Notes: generated by a model not told the origin, from the sequence alone. A stretch of 64,000 nt of DNA from Halichoerus grypus (GCF_964656455.1 NC_135714.1:58615850-58679849), one strand, 5' to 3'; positions 36,925 through 49,340 are shown, counted from the first letter of the stretch. A program made the numbers and translations.

Positions 36925-37330
36925 AAGCCTGCGTGTTCGAGGTACCACTCATAAGGGTACTGTGGTCTGCTCCACACTGCCCTTCAAGGCATTCCTCCTG
37001 CCGCTTTCTTCCTGGGACCCGATGCCAAAGCTCCATAGAATCCCGCACTGGTCTTCGAACATGCCATGTCTTCCAAGCCTCCTTGCCCTCATGTACCCTG
37101 TTCCCTCTGCTTGGGACTCGGCTTCCTACCTCCCACCCGTCTTTCCAGATGCAGCCCAAATCTTCTGCTTTATGCATGTTGTATATGCTGCGATCGCAGT
37201 ACTAATCCTCTCACATGTTGATCATCTACCTGTTCTTTCCTACACATGCATAGTGAACTTGAACTTCTCAATGACACCTATGTGTCTGGCTTTTTGTATC
37301 TGAAATTTAGCACAGGGCTTGGTACGGAGT
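36925..37330 (+). repeat. L2-type fragment
   Basis: 'GCCTCCTTGCCCTCATGTAC', 'TTTCCAGATGCAGCCCAAAT' and the closing 'ATTTAGCACAGGGCTTGG' are L2-like. It explains the 147-codon ORF here as chance. Confidence 0.55.
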
Positions 37331-38140
37331 AATGCAACCAGCCAGTCCATCAATAAAAGTTTATTTAGTGTTTCCTATGTGCCAAGTACTGTGCTAGTAT
37401 TGTAGAAAGTGAGACTACAGGCTAGGAATTTAAAATAAAACATTGTCACTTACTGAAAACAAAAAATGCCTGTATATTGAGAAGGAAGGGGAAGAGGGAG
37501 AGAGAAGTAGCTAGGTGCTTCTCATACACTAATTCCTTCATATTTTAAAATTACAGGCGTTTATATAAAAGTATAACTTAAGACTCCCCTTTCCCCAAGA
37601 ATCAGATCACAGGGGAGGAGGGTGGCTCATGACTGTCAGAGGAAGGAGAGAGGAGATCTCAAGATACTGGGAATGGAGGGGAGGTGCTGCTGGCAGCATT
37701 AATTGAAAGAGGTCACAGTGTTTTCCCAGTAAAATGCTTAGGATCTATCCTTTTCTTTAGGCTAACTTTTTTTCCCCCTCAACCTGCTGATAGATGTGGC
37801 TGTCTTGTTACAGAGGGGCTGATTTTTTTGTCACTAAGCGTGGGGACTACGATGGTGAATATATCAGCTATTGCTCTGTCCTCTTGAGCCCACAGTCTAG
37901 TAGGAAAGACAGCCAGCCATTAAACAGTTAGGTATGAAGGATTAATCACCATAATCGTGCAAAGAGCTGTGAAAGAGGTAGAGCTTTCTATAATAAAGAG
38001 TTTAACTATAGGAAGGAATAGTTTCTAAATACAGTTATAGATGAATGTTATGCCTTCCTGTTGTCTACCTTCTGTTACTATTCTTCACTTCAGACCAAAA
38101 AATCCTACCTAATAAGCAAAAAGAAAACTATCTTCTACTT

Positions 38141-38216
38141 GAAATTATGAAAAATTCCATCTATGGCCACACCACCCTGAAAGCACCTGATCTCATCTGA
38201 AATTATTAAAAATTCC
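38141..38216 (+). pseudogene. Tailless 5S rRNA retropseudogene, 3'-truncated, with TSD
   Basis: 38159-38198 aligns with the first ~40 nt of vertebrate 5S rRNA (about 83% by eye; differences are mostly transitions, several at ancestral CpGs). Key stretches CACCACCCTGAA and CCTGATCTCATCT are clear. It stops abruptly with no poly-A. GAAATTATGAAAAATTCC (38141-38158) and GAAATTATTAAAAATTCC (38199-38216) flank it as an 18-bp TSD. The internal control boxes downstream of the break are missing, so no transcription is expected. Confidence 0.88.
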
Positions 38217-38310
38217 TAAAATCTGGAAGAAAACATTTCACTCTCTACAAAATAAATAGTTCATACCATAAATATAAATGATGATTTAGTGATTTAAAAA
38301 AATAAAGTCA

Positions 38311-38499
38311 GGGGCGCCTGGGTGGCTTAGTCGGTTGAGAGTCCAACTCTTGGTTTTGTCTCGAGTCATGAGCTCAGGTTCATGAGACTGAACCCCATTG
38401 GGCTCCGCACTCAGCGGGGAGTCTGCTTGAAGATTCTTACCCCTCCCCCTGCACACTCACTTTCTCTCCAGAATAAATAAATAAATCTATAAAAACAAT
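38311..38499 (+). mobile_element. Can-SINE
   Basis: GGGGCGCCTGGGTGGCTTAG head and AATAAATAAATAAATC tail. TSD AAATAAAGTCA on both sides. Confidence 0.94.
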
Positions 38500-38699
38500 A
38501 AATAAAGTCAGTGCCAAGAGTGTTATATATAAAGGTACTAAATGCACTTCAATAGTGTGGGCTCTACTCTGTTTAATCAATTAGTATATCTGAAGTTTCT
38601 TCTATTTTTTTTTCTTCTTATAATTTGTTGCTTTTCTTATTCTGAGGTCTTTTTCTATTTCCCATTGTGAATATTTCTGCAGACTTTCAGGACATCCCA

Positions 38700-39085
38700 G
38701 AGCTGCTTCTCTTTGCCCCCTCCCTCATTGTTCTGTTTTAACCCCTCACCTGTCATCCTTCAGCATTGTAGATAGGAGTGTTCCTTCTTACTCATGTATT
38801 ATATGTCAGCTCAGATATAACTTCTCGAGCAGGCTTCTCTGATAGCCTGTCCCACCCTCTCCCACACACCACCATGGACACATTGAAGAACTTTTCCTTC
38901 ACATCATTTATCAGTTTGTGATTAGCATTTCTTAGTGTCATTATTTGATTAATGTTCATCACACTCACTGGACTATTAACCCCGCAAAAGCAAAGACAAC
39001 ATCTGTTTATCTTCCCATTTTATCTCCTGCACCTCACACAATAGCTGTCCAGGGAGTCTTTGTTCAACAAATGAATGGGTAAATT
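38700..39085 (+). repeat. L2 3' region
   Basis: 'TATGTCAGCTCAGATATAAC', 'CTTCTCTGATAGCCTGTCCC', 'TCACTGGACTATTAACCCCG' and 'TTGTTCAACAAATGAATGGG' are in L2 order. Confidence 0.85.
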
Positions 39086-39089
39086 TACT

Positions 39090-40915
39090 TGTCGACCAAG
39101 AGTATCATGAAAGATTTTATACAACTAATTCATAAGCTGTATTCTTAGCAACACCAGTGTACCACAAAATCTTAAATGGGTTTGATTTAAAAAGAAAAAA
39201 AAGAGAGAGGAGTTGTTCAAGTAAGTTTGGGAAATCTGGATTAAATAAAATCGAACCTATAACTTCACTGTGATATTTCTCAGAGACTTTAATGTAGTAT
39301 TATAGCATAGCCTTTAACATGGTAAGCACTGTGAATCTCTGAGAGGGTAATAATATTTAGTATTTGACTCTGGAAGTTGGTTTTTGATTTTTGTTTTTTC
39401 CCCTAACAAAATACATATATTTGTATTTATATTTGCTCTGTTTGCATCTAGATATTTGCTATGTTTGTACTAGCATACCCCCAGAGGTCTAGTCTTTTTC
39501 CACAGAGAGGATGAATAGAAGGGCAGTAAGCGGTACAGTGTTCTTCGAGATGTCTGCATATTTCACTCTCAAATGCAGGCAGAAACCTTGGAAATACTTA
39601 TTTAGTGTTTGTGTATGATCTTTTAAGCATGTTTGCAGAATAAGACTTTGTAGTAAAGTCCTTGAGTTTATTTTCATCTGTTAATCTTGGAGAGTAGAAA
39701 GTAAATGCAAAAATTATATAAAGCTGTAGCAAACAGACCCCTTCTGCCACAACACACACACACCCCTTCTAGCCAAAACAACTAGAAAGGAAAAAACAAT
39801 ACTTTGGCTCATGTCAGCACCCCTTGTCCCATGGCTAAGCTGGCTAGCTCATTTTGGCTAGGATTCGGAGGGTTCTGATTGCTTTAGTTAGTCTTTATAG
39901 CTTAAAATCTGTTTCACAATCAGAAATTCTGTCAATCCTGATTTGGCAATTTGGTACCATGGGGAATTTGGTCACCTGAGGAATTGATTCATGTAGATGA
40001 CTCAAAACATTTCATCCCTATTAATAGGAAAATAATCCTAGAAATATAAGGTTTCAAAACCAATATCTTATTTATGATTGCCATATTGTTCACACCATAG
40101 CTGCAGTCTTGAATGGTGAAGATTGACTCCTAGAACAGGAAAACCTAGTGTCAATGAGCATAGACTCTTTGTTGCCTGAACACACATTCTGTTCCCGCAT
40201 GTCCCTGTGAGATCAGGGTATGCGTGGTTGTTCAGAGAATTAAGTGAGCTGATCCCTGTAAAGGATTTAATATTCACACATGGTGAGTGTTGGGTACATG
40301 TTAGCTATTACAGTATACTTATTCTAAAAAGTATTTAAGGTGGGCCACAGCAATATATGAAACACAATGCCAGTGTGAAATAGTTAAAAGGGAGAAGCAA
40401 GGCCTAGAACTAAAACAGAGCCAAGAATAAGGCTATTAAAAATAGGCATATCATTAAATCTTCATGGATATATTACCACTGCCAAGCACATTGCTTTTCA
40501 TATACTAGTGCTGAATATATGTTAGGTGAATTTGTTTGAGTCTAAACTATACTTTATGATTGGGTCACTAATTTCATCTTGAAAGCTCTTTCCCTGGAAA
40601 AAAATGATCGGTTACCCAATTAAGTGTCTTTAGAATTAAAAATAAATACATGCTCAGGATAAATAAAACATTTTTTGGTGTTAAAACTGAAAAGTAATTT
40701 CTCCTGAGGGTTCTTATAAGCAGGAAACTATGTAATGAACTGAGTGATATTCATAACATGCTTTTTAATTTAATGAAATGGCCACATCATATAGGGCTAT
40801 TTCTGTTATTGCTTAAGCACGGATTAAAGCTACCACTGGCATGTATTTCTTTTATTTCACTAGATATTTCTTCTCATTCTCTGTTTCTGGGTCATTGTAT
40901 TCTTTCCAACTTCTA
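39090..40915. other. Intron, nothing recognised
   Basis: Unassigned intronic DNA. All ORFs are below 70 codons. Confidence 0.5.
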
Positions 40916-40918
40916 AAC

Positions 40919-41095
40919 CAGTGGTTCTCAACCTTAGCCGCCCACTGGAATCATTGAGGGGCTTTTAAAAGTATGGTTGCCTGAGCCCAACACACAGCAA
41001 TTAAATCAGAATCTTTCAAGTTGGACCTGAGTATCAGTATTTTTTAGAATGCTTCATAGAAGATTCTAATGTGGTCAAGGTTGAGGACAACTGCT
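40919..41095 (+). mobile_element. MER5A-like hAT-Charlie MITE
   Basis: Terminal CAGTGGTTCTCAACCTTAG and GTTGAGGACAACTGCT with the internal 'GCCTGAGCCCAACACACAGC' and 'AAATCAGAATCT' order of MER5A. Confidence 0.85.
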
Positions 41096-41399
41096 CAAAA
41101 CATTGGAATAAGCCCAGGGCTTCACTTCTCATTCCAGAACCATTCCTAGGTCATCTTTTCTAGTCCCAAAGTCTTAAATACCCTCTGTATTTCCTAGGTG
41201 TTGAGACCCCTGGAACCACTGTCCACTTGACAAGTCCACTTGGATGGCCAGTAGGCACTTCAAACTTACCATATGCAAACCTTCAATCTTAATTTTACTC
41301 CCCATAGTCTGTCCTGTCTTAGGAAGTAGCACTGTCAGTTCACCCTTGCTCGGTTGCTCAGGCCACCCTTGACCTCTCTTTCTCTCACACCTCATGTCT

Positions 41400-42035
41400 T
41401 ACCCATTAGCAGTCTGTTTAAAATATACCCATGCTCACATCCACCAAAAAGATCCTAGTTGAGACAGCCATCGTCTTTCACTTGGAGCACCATGAAATTT
41501 ACAAACCAGTTTCTCTGCATCCACCCTTGTCCCTTCTCCCATATGTTCCACATGGTGGGTCTCAATCACACATGGCTTCCCATAACACTCAGCACAACAT
41601 TACATCAGAATAAAATCCAGCTTCCTTCATGTGATATGCAAGACCTTACAGGAGCTGGCCTGGGCTGCATCTTTTTTCTCACTTCCTACCATTCTCACCC
41701 CCCATCACTGCCCTCCAGCCACGGTTGCCCTTTGCTTCCCTAGAACACACGTCATACGTGCTCGTGTGTCAGGGTCTTTGACTTGGTTTTCCTTCTTCTG
41801 GAATGCTTTTTTGAAGTTATTTACATAAATTATTTTTCTGATTTCCTTTGGGTTTCTCTCCGAATGTTACCTCCTCGGGCTGTCCCTCGCCACCTTATCA
41901 AAATAGCACCCATGCTATTATTCTGTATTCACTGACTCTGCATTCCTTTCTTCATAACATTTATTACTACATAGAATTTTATTATATGTATATTTTTTCA
42001 CTTGTATATTCTCTTTGTTGAATAAATGAATCTGT
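41400..42035 (+). repeat. L2 3' region
   Basis: 'ATGCAAGACCTTACAGGAGC' (L2 5' of this part), 'CGAATGTTACCTCCTCGGGC' and 'TTGTTGAATAAATGAATCTG' are typical L2. The ORFs of 60-94 codons are shadows. Confidence 0.75.
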
Positions 42036-42429
42036 GACTTCAGTAATTTTTGGCCAAATAAAGGGGCAGATTTTTTTAAATACCTAGAGACACTGGTGGT
42101 GAGGACTCAGTCCTCCCTAATAATACTCTTTGTCTCAAAGGTACTTTGAGATAGTTGTTTAAGAGGAGTGAGCCTGAAATGGTATTTGACTAATTAAAAA
42201 TGAAACCACATTCCTCCTAGTGGCCCAAGTTGTTTGGAAGATAACTGAAGGACTGATCTACAGCAAATCAGACCAGCCAGGTCTTGACCAGATACAAATG
42301 CATTTAAAGCCTGGCCCATTTTAAGCATGAAAAGAAGGCTTAGCTCTAGGTGCTCTATAACTATCTCTAAAATTATTTAAGTGATTTAATCCAGATAAAG
42401 CAACTGAAGTTGAAATAGAAAACTTACAG

Positions 42430-42648
42430 CAGCACCTGGGTGGCTCAGTGGGTTAAGTGTCTGCCTTCAGCTCAGGTCATAATCCCAGAGTCCTGGGACC
42501 GAGCTCCACATCGGGGTCCAGGCTTAGCGGGGAGTCTGCTTCTCCTTCTCCAGACTCTGCCACTCCCCCTGCTTGTGCTCTCTCTCTCCCTCTATCTCAA
42601 ATAAATAAATAAAATCTTAAAAAAAAAAAAGAGTAAAAAAAAAAAAAA
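42430..42648 (+). mobile_element. Can-SINE with double A-tail
   Basis: AGCACCTGGGTGGCTCAGTG head; the tail has two A-runs split by GAGT. TSD GAAATAGAAAACTTACAG / GAAATAGCAACCTTACAG. Confidence 0.94.
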
Positions 42649-43056
42649 GAAATAGCAACCTTACAGTAAATGGAATTCAGGAGTCAGGAGAATGCAATAC
42701 TATTTCAAGATCTGGGAAATGGCCTCTTGATCATTTTACAAATGGGAAAAACTAAAGCTAAAATCATCCTTTTTTAATCAGAGGCACATGTGTTTTCTGC
42801 CATTAGCTGGCCTCTTACCAGTACTACCGGTGTACGTCAGGTGGGATCTGAAGGTAGAATGTATCCCAAAGGAAAAAGAAGTGTCATCCAAGATCCCTCA
42901 GTGGCTTCCTAAAAGAGGCAGGGCGATTGTCCAGAAATGCTCTTCTGCCCACTGACATGACCACATCATGGTTGCTGGCTCTGAATTTATAACTCTGAAC
43001 CTGGGCGGTGCCGCTTCTGACTGCCCAGTGCGGACGGAGGCTATGGAGCGCCATGA

Positions 43057-43425
43057 TTAGGAGCTTGGGCTTTAGAGCCAGACTGACTTAGTTTGAATTC
43101 TGGCTCTTAGATGGTTTGTATGACCTTGGACAAATTACTGGACTTCTTGTGTCTCTTCAGGTTCCTCATTTGTAAAATACAAATAACATTAGTTTCTTTT
43201 TTTTTTAATTAATTTATTTTTTTTGATGTAGTGTTCCATGATTCATTGTTTGCGTATAATACCCAGTGCTCCATTCAATATGTGCCCTCTTTAATATCCA
43301 TTAGTTTCTACCTTATAAAAAATACTCTCATGGTATCTTGTGAAGATTGTGTGATAGGAAAATGTATGATAATATGTGTAAGGTGCTAGAACAATGTTAG
43401 ACGTATAGTAAGTTCTTACATAAGG
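43057..43425 (+). repeat. MIR split by a short L1 insertion
   Basis: 'GGGCTTTAGAGCCAGACTGA', 'GACCTTGGACAAATTACTGG' and 'CTCATTTGTAAAATACAAAT' resume after 43299 with 'ACCTTATAAAAAATACTC' and 'GTAAGGTGCTAGAACAATG'. This is a full-length plus-strand MIR. Confidence 0.9.
43198..43298 (-). mobile_element. 5'-truncated young L1 3' end (about 100 bp)
   Basis: T-rich tail then GATGTAGTGTTCCATGATTC, the carnivore L1 3'UTR end in antisense. TSD CATTAGTTTCT (43187-43197 and 43299-43309) splits the MIR. Confidence 0.92.
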
Positions 43426-43481
43426 GTCATCTTAATCACGTATGTTTAGGCTCTGTCCATTTAGCTGCTACAGAGAATTTC

Positions 43482-44273
43482 TCTGTAGAGAGGTTTTTTT
43501 TTTTTTTGTAAAAATGAGAATTTTATTATTATTTGGGTTTTTTTGAGGGTATCGATCTTAAATACAGTTAAATGGCTAGATCAGGAATAGGGTTAGCAAA
43601 ACATTCCTTTGTGAGACATGATAAAGAATAATAATTTGATATATAGATTTAGGTGCAAATTCACAGATTCTTATAAAGAAATGACTAATTGACTGTCCTA
43701 TACTTGAGTATCCAATCAAATATCTTTTTTTAAAAATTTTTTTAATTGTGGGCGCCTGGGTGGCTCAGTTGGTTAAGCGACTGCCTTCGGCTCAGGTCAT
43801 GATCCTGGAGTCCCGGGATCGAGTCCCGCATCGGGCTCCCTCCTCAGCGGGGAGTCTGCTTCTCCCTCTGACCCTCCCCCCTCTCATGTGCTCTCTCTCT
43901 CTCATTCTCTCTCTCAAATAAATAAATAAAATCTTTAAAAAAAAAAAAATTTTTTAATTGTTATGTTAATCCCCATACATTACATCATTAGTTTTAGATG
44001 TAGTGTTCCATGAGTCATTGTTTGTGCATAACACCCAGTGCTCCATGCAGAATGTGCCCTCTTTAATACCCATCACCAGGCTAACCCATCCTCCCACCCC
44101 CCTCTCCTCTAGAACCCTCAGTTTGTTTTTCAGAGTCCATCGTCTCTCATGGTTCGTCTACCCCTCCGATTTCCCCCCCCTTCATTCTTCCCCTCCTGCT
44201 ATCTTCTTCTTCTTTTTTTTTTTCTTAACATATATTGCATTATTTGTTTCATAGGTTCTGTAGAGAGGTTTTT
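43482..44273 (-). mobile_element. 5'-truncated young L1 with 3' transduction and TSD
   Basis: The L1 3'UTR (43961-44256, antisense) ends in a T/A-rich tail near 43725-43748. About 215 bp of non-L1 sequence (43508-43724) follows, then a second poly-T (43495-43507). TCTGTAGAGAGGTTTTT flanks everything at 43482-43498 and 44257-44273 (17 bp). A Can-SINE later inserted into the L1 tail. Confidence 0.88.
43749..43944 (+). mobile_element. Can-SINE nested in L1 tail
   Basis: GGGCGCCTGGGTGGCTCAGT head to A-tail. Its TSD AAAAATTTTTTTAATTG / AAAAATTTTTTAATTG duplicates part of the host L1 tail. Confidence 0.94.
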
Positions 44274-44462
44274 GTTTGTTTGTTGTATGCTACAAGATGC
44301 AATCACAGCTTACAAAGAGAATAAGAAACATATTCCAGTCCAGAATCTTTAGACCTCTGGAGGCATTTGTCCAAAACCAGAACTCAGGCTGCTTTTCTCC
44401 TTTGGATGCTGTTCTGGTGATGAATACAGAGTTTTCCTCAGTGTTTTGCCTTTATTTTTATC

Positions 44463-44656
44463 TCTCTCTCTCTTTTTTTCTTTTTTTTTTTGAGAGGGAG
44501 AGGGAGGGGGTGGGGCAGAGGGAGAGAGAGAATCTTAAGCGGGCTCCATACCCAGCACAGAGCCCAGCACAGGACTCAGTCTCACAACCCTGAGATCATG
44601 ACCTGAGCTGAAATCAAGAGTTGGATGCTCAACTGACTGAGCCACCCAAGGGCCCC
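44463..44656 (-). mobile_element. Can-SINE, older copy
   Basis: (TC)n/poly-T then GAGAGGGAGAGGGAGGGGGT and head CTGAGCCACCCAAGGGCCCC. The A-tail side is simple repeat. Confidence 0.9.
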
Positions 44657-45369
44657 TCCCATAAACCAGACCATGGTATGAGTTAATGTATCAGGAATGA
44701 TTCAGTTTTCTCTTATCCAGAGAAAGTGACAAAGCAAACGCCTGTATGTGAGATTCTAGTTCCTACTGGATTTGCCATTTTGCTTCATCCACCAATGCAG
44801 GTTCAAGCTGGCATTTAAAGATTTGCCTCATGGAAAAGGAAGTGAGACTTGTTCTATGTTGCTGTAGAAGACAGATCTAGAATCATGGTAAAAGTTGCAA
44901 AAAGGTAGACTTCGGCTCTTGCAAAGAAGAAGTTTCTAACTGTCTGGGCTAAATAACATGCCCTTCTCACATTTTTATGGAAAATATTTTATCGATGGGC
45001 AAGGATAGTGAAAGCATAGGGGGATTGAAGCAGAAGCAAAATAAATTCTACTCACATCAAGAATCTTTCTTCCCTAAGACCTTTAACTGCACCTGCGCTG
45101 TTCTCAGCTAGAGGAGATGGTGGTGCTCTCTCTACCCACACCGTGACTTATACCGCCTTTTAACGTGGACCTGACCACACTGTATTCTCATCCCGATTTA
45201 CATATCTGTTTCTCATGTGAGACTGTGGAATTGTGTGTCTCCATTGCTTAGCATGGCTCTGGGATTATTTCTTGATTATTGAATAAATGAAGCCAGGGAA
45301 TGACCTTGAAACACCCAACAAAAATAAACTCATTTTAAGTCATTTAAACCAAAAAAAAAAAAAAAAGCT

Positions 45370-46880
45370 ACTCTAAAATGAAGCATATTGTGCTGTTTGT
45401 TCTAGCGTCTTTTTAAGTAGCAAATATTTTTCTCCTCAAATTGGCACTCTGTTAGTTGCCAAAACTCTTTGCTACAATCTGCAATTTTGCGTAAATTACA
45501 GTATAATAATAGCCTAGAAAACTGCTCAGACAGCTCCCAGTAGACAATTCTTGATTGACTGTGGACTTTTATATAGCAAGAAGCATATCTTGCCCAGCAG
45601 TTAATTATTAAGTTCTAACAGAACTCTCAGATTCCAGGAGATAGGTTCTAAGTTTTTTATTCTTGCTCTATCTTACAAACATGATGTAAAGCGCTGGGCA
45701 CCATGAAGTTGCTTAAGACTCTGCTTATAAAAGTTTTTATCTGGGTCTGTGTGATAGTTAGAAAAATTAGGCCCTCGCCCAGGCTGGTATCATATGCACA
45801 ATAAGAGGATAAAGCCGAGTGTGGGAAAAAGTCATCTGAGGGTCAGAGATATGCATCATTCTGCAGAGTAGCTGCTGTGACTTGTTAGTTCTGGTTACCC
45901 CAGGGAAGAATTGAGGAGTTAGAAAGGATTAGGTGCAGCAAGCCAGAGGATTCGCTGAAGAAAAGTAAGAGGGCACCAGACCTGAAAACAGGAATGACAA
46001 GAATTTTCACAGGTTAACTAAGCAGATAGTTTGCAGGATAGCTAGCTCTCAGCAGCAGGAACGGGTATCAAGGTGCTCATCAGCAAAGGGCAAAGGCAGA
46101 AGAGACTGAGGCATGATTTGAACACATTTGCCTTTAACTCCTTGATTTACCTCTTTTTTGCTATCATCCTCTGGTCTCCTGAATAGTAGGCTGAAAGCCT
46201 CTCCATGGGTTGATATCGTTATAATAAGAAACTTATCAATCAAGTCTAAATATGACTTTGATATTTCCCATAGGTTTCACGAGTCAGACTCACTGAGGGG
46301 TAATAACAAGTTAACTGGATATTGAAGGGAGGGTGGAGTTGCCTAAAAGAGCTCTCTATGCTTATTGAAATTCATCTTAATATTTTTTCTTTTGCTCTGA
46401 ACTTTATAGGTTATGTGTATATACAACTCGGTGGATGATTATGTATCTCTCAATTCCATGCTGAAATCATCAGTGCTGAAGAAGTGGGAGGTTTTTGTTT
46501 GGTCTTGATTTTTGTGGGTGTTGGGAGGCTCTCATTCAAGAGAACATACTCGCATGGGTCGCTAATGTCTAAGGGGACCTTTCTGCATAGGGGGGGACTG
46601 TACTAAGGTAGAGATGGGAGGATGCTTTGTAGTTTTGCCTTGGGATAGTTCTAAACATATACTCTACATTTATTGATGGTGTATAGTAAGTGAAAGAAAG
46701 AGGAAACAGAAGGGAGACTCTTGGACTTCTGCTCTGTATAGCTGGGCAGAAGGTGGTACCGTTAACTGAAATAAGATTGCTATCAAGTACTTCTAGGTTG
46801 GTTGCCTCTCATTGTTCTTCCTTTTCAAAGCTGTCCTCGTTATTGTCTTTTATTTGTCCTTACTAACTTTAGGATGAAAT
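45370..46880. other. Intron, nothing recognised
   Basis: No credible ORF or named repeat. 45349-45366 just before it is a poly-A run after AATAAA. Confidence 0.5.
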
Positions 46881-46884
46881 TATA

Positions 46885-49340
46885 TTCTTCCAAAAAATAA
46901 AATTCACAACTACCAGTTTTTATTGGAATTGTATTAAATTAGTAGTGAACATAGAATTGTTAATCTTTATGATATGGAGTCTTTTATCCAAGAACATGGT
47001 TTATCTTTCTAGTTCTTTAGTCTTACCTATGTCTTTTGGTGTTATTCTGGAGATTTTCTTTTATCAGATAGATTTTGTACGTTGCTCATTAAGTTTGTTT
47101 CTGAGTATTTTACCTTTTGTATTTACCTCTTATAATGGAGTCTTTTCTTTCACTTTTTCTTCTAATGTGTTGTTATATATGAAAGCTGTTTATTACTGTT
47201 TATTTTTTACTTGGCAATTATTGAATTCTCTCACTGCTTATAATATTACAGCTTTTAGACTATTTAATATTAACACCTTACCTTCTAATTTCTTTTGTTT
47301 CCTTTTTGTTCTTTAACTTTTTAAAGTGATTGATTTGCTTATTTTCTTATTTTTATTTTATTGATACAATAATTTAGATCTGTGAGTTTTCCTCTGTGCT
47401 TTACCTTTATTTTATAGAATCTAATATGTACTAATTTCATTATAAATGTTTCTAGAAATTCTGTACAGTTATTTTGTGTTTTCTTTTTGACCCAAGAATT
47501 ATTTATTATTTATTTATTTTTTAAGATTTTATTTATTTATTTGAGAGAGAGAGAGGCAGAGGGAGAGGGAGAAGCATAGGGCTCCATCCTAGGACCCTGG
47601 GATCATGACTTGAGCTGAAGGCAGACACTTAACTGGCTGAGCTACCCAGGAGATCTGACCCAAGAATTATTCAAAATAGGGTTTTAAAAAAATTCCAGTG
47701 GAAGAAACTTGTAATTTCTGATTTTTTCAATAATTATAACTTTATTGATTTGTGATCAAAGAAAATATCTGAAGTTTATGTAGCTGTCTATATTTTTGGT
47801 ATTAATTAAAATTTTCTTTGTAGTTAAAATCATACTACTTCAAAAATATTCTTTGGTCACATGAAAAGAAAATATATGTTCTACTTTCAAAATGTGATAT
47901 ATTACAATCAGGCACATACCATTAATTATGTTAGTACATTTTCTATATCTTTGATCTGTTGTGCATTAAGAAAGGTGAATTAAATTCGGCAAATACAATG
48001 TGTTTCTTTTTCTATTTGTAGTCCCTGTAATTTCTGCTGTATGAATTATATTTCTCTTTTATATGTTACTTATATATTTCTTATCGTTGTGCGCTCATTT
48101 GAATCATGTCTTTGCTTTATAATGTGTACTTCTTTGTCCTATTTAATGCTAAATTTCGCCTTATTTGACAATAAGAACATCTTATCTTTTTTTGTCATTT
48201 TCCTGCTACACGTTTGCCCATTTTTTATTTCTAACATTTCCAAACAGCTTGGTTTTAGATGTGCCTTACATAAAGTAAAGAATTAGATTTTGTTTTTGCT
48301 TTGTGAGCCAATTTGAAATATTATTCTTATAAATAGGTAACTTAGGAAAATTTATTATGATTATAAATATGAATGATCTGAACTGTCTGTCATATTATTT
48401 TCTGTTCTGTTTGTTGTTTTTATGGCTTTTATTCATTTTTTACTTTTTTTTTCTTTTTGTATATGGTTCTTCTGATACTTAGGAAGGTTTGTTGTTACTC
48501 TAATAGTTTTAACTTTACACAGTACTCTTAGTTCTCTTTTCTTCATATGGTATCTATTGATACTCTAATAAAAAAATGATAAAAATGCTTTCTTTTTCTT
48601 CCCTGATTTCATTTCTTTTGTCTCCTACTTAATATTTGCCAATAAAAATGATCTTTTAATGTTTTTACCTTATAATCCTAAATATTCTTATGCTTCTATT
48701 ATTTGATTGATCAGCTTTAAGTGTTTTCTATTGATTCTAGTCATTAGATAGTAGGTGATCAGCAAACTTTCTCATCTTTGCCCTTTCCATTCTAATTTTG
48801 TTAGTTGTACCATTTCTCCATAATCAGAGCAAATAGCACTTACATTTTGTCTGTCATCCCAATTCCTATATTTTTTAAGTCTTAGTTTTATGATTAAATA
48901 TATTCCAAACTCTCCAATAGTCCTTTTGCTAGTTTCCTCAGGTATATGATATTTAATTTATTAAAGTTAATCATTTAGCAAGTTCCTCAGGAAAAACACA
49001 TGGGAACAATATTCCCTGAGGTCTTACAGTTTCAAAATTGTAACCTTTAATTTTGGAGGATGATTTTACTGGATATAAAGTCCTTGCCTCCCAATTTTTT
49101 TTTATATGAGCCTCTTATAAATATTGCTCTTTTTCTGTTTTCTGGAGTTGAATGTACAAATCTGAATTTTTGCTCTCACCATTCTTTTTTTAATCTTTAC
49201 AGTCCAGCTACATTACTGAAATTTCTCTCAGTGTTGACCATTATGGGTCAATTTATATGGATTCAAGTCTTTTTTCTCCAGGTTTTGTGACTTTACATTC
49301 TTAATTTTTAAATTTTTGGCATAATGTTTAGTCATAATGT
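46885..49340 (-). mobile_element. Old, AT-rich L1M, antisense, with one Can-SINE
   Basis: The minus strand carries fragments of L1 ORF2 (e.g. complement of 'TTTTATCCAAGAACATGG' and 'TTTGGTGTTATTCTGGAG'). The + strand is very T-rich. Stops throughout. Boundaries are approximate. Confidence 0.65.
47505..47655 (-). mobile_element. Can-SINE, internally deleted
   Basis: TTAAGATTTTATTTATTTAT, short GA body, head CTGAGCTACCCAGGAGATC. TSD TGACCCAAGAATTATT at 47488-47503 and 47656-47671. Confidence 0.93.

Noticed and set aside
36860..37303. 147-codon + strand ORF as a novel gene
   Set aside because: It overlaps L2-like sequence, the protein is low-information, and two other frames are also open here.
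38159..38198. Functional 5S rRNA gene
   Set aside because: Only one third of the RNA is present, the internal promoter boxes are missing, and TSDs show it is a retrotransposed fragment.
46945..47316. 123-codon hydrophobic + strand ORF as a membrane protein gene
   Set aside because: It is the T-rich antisense of an old L1 ORF2; Phe/Leu/Ser richness follows from base composition.
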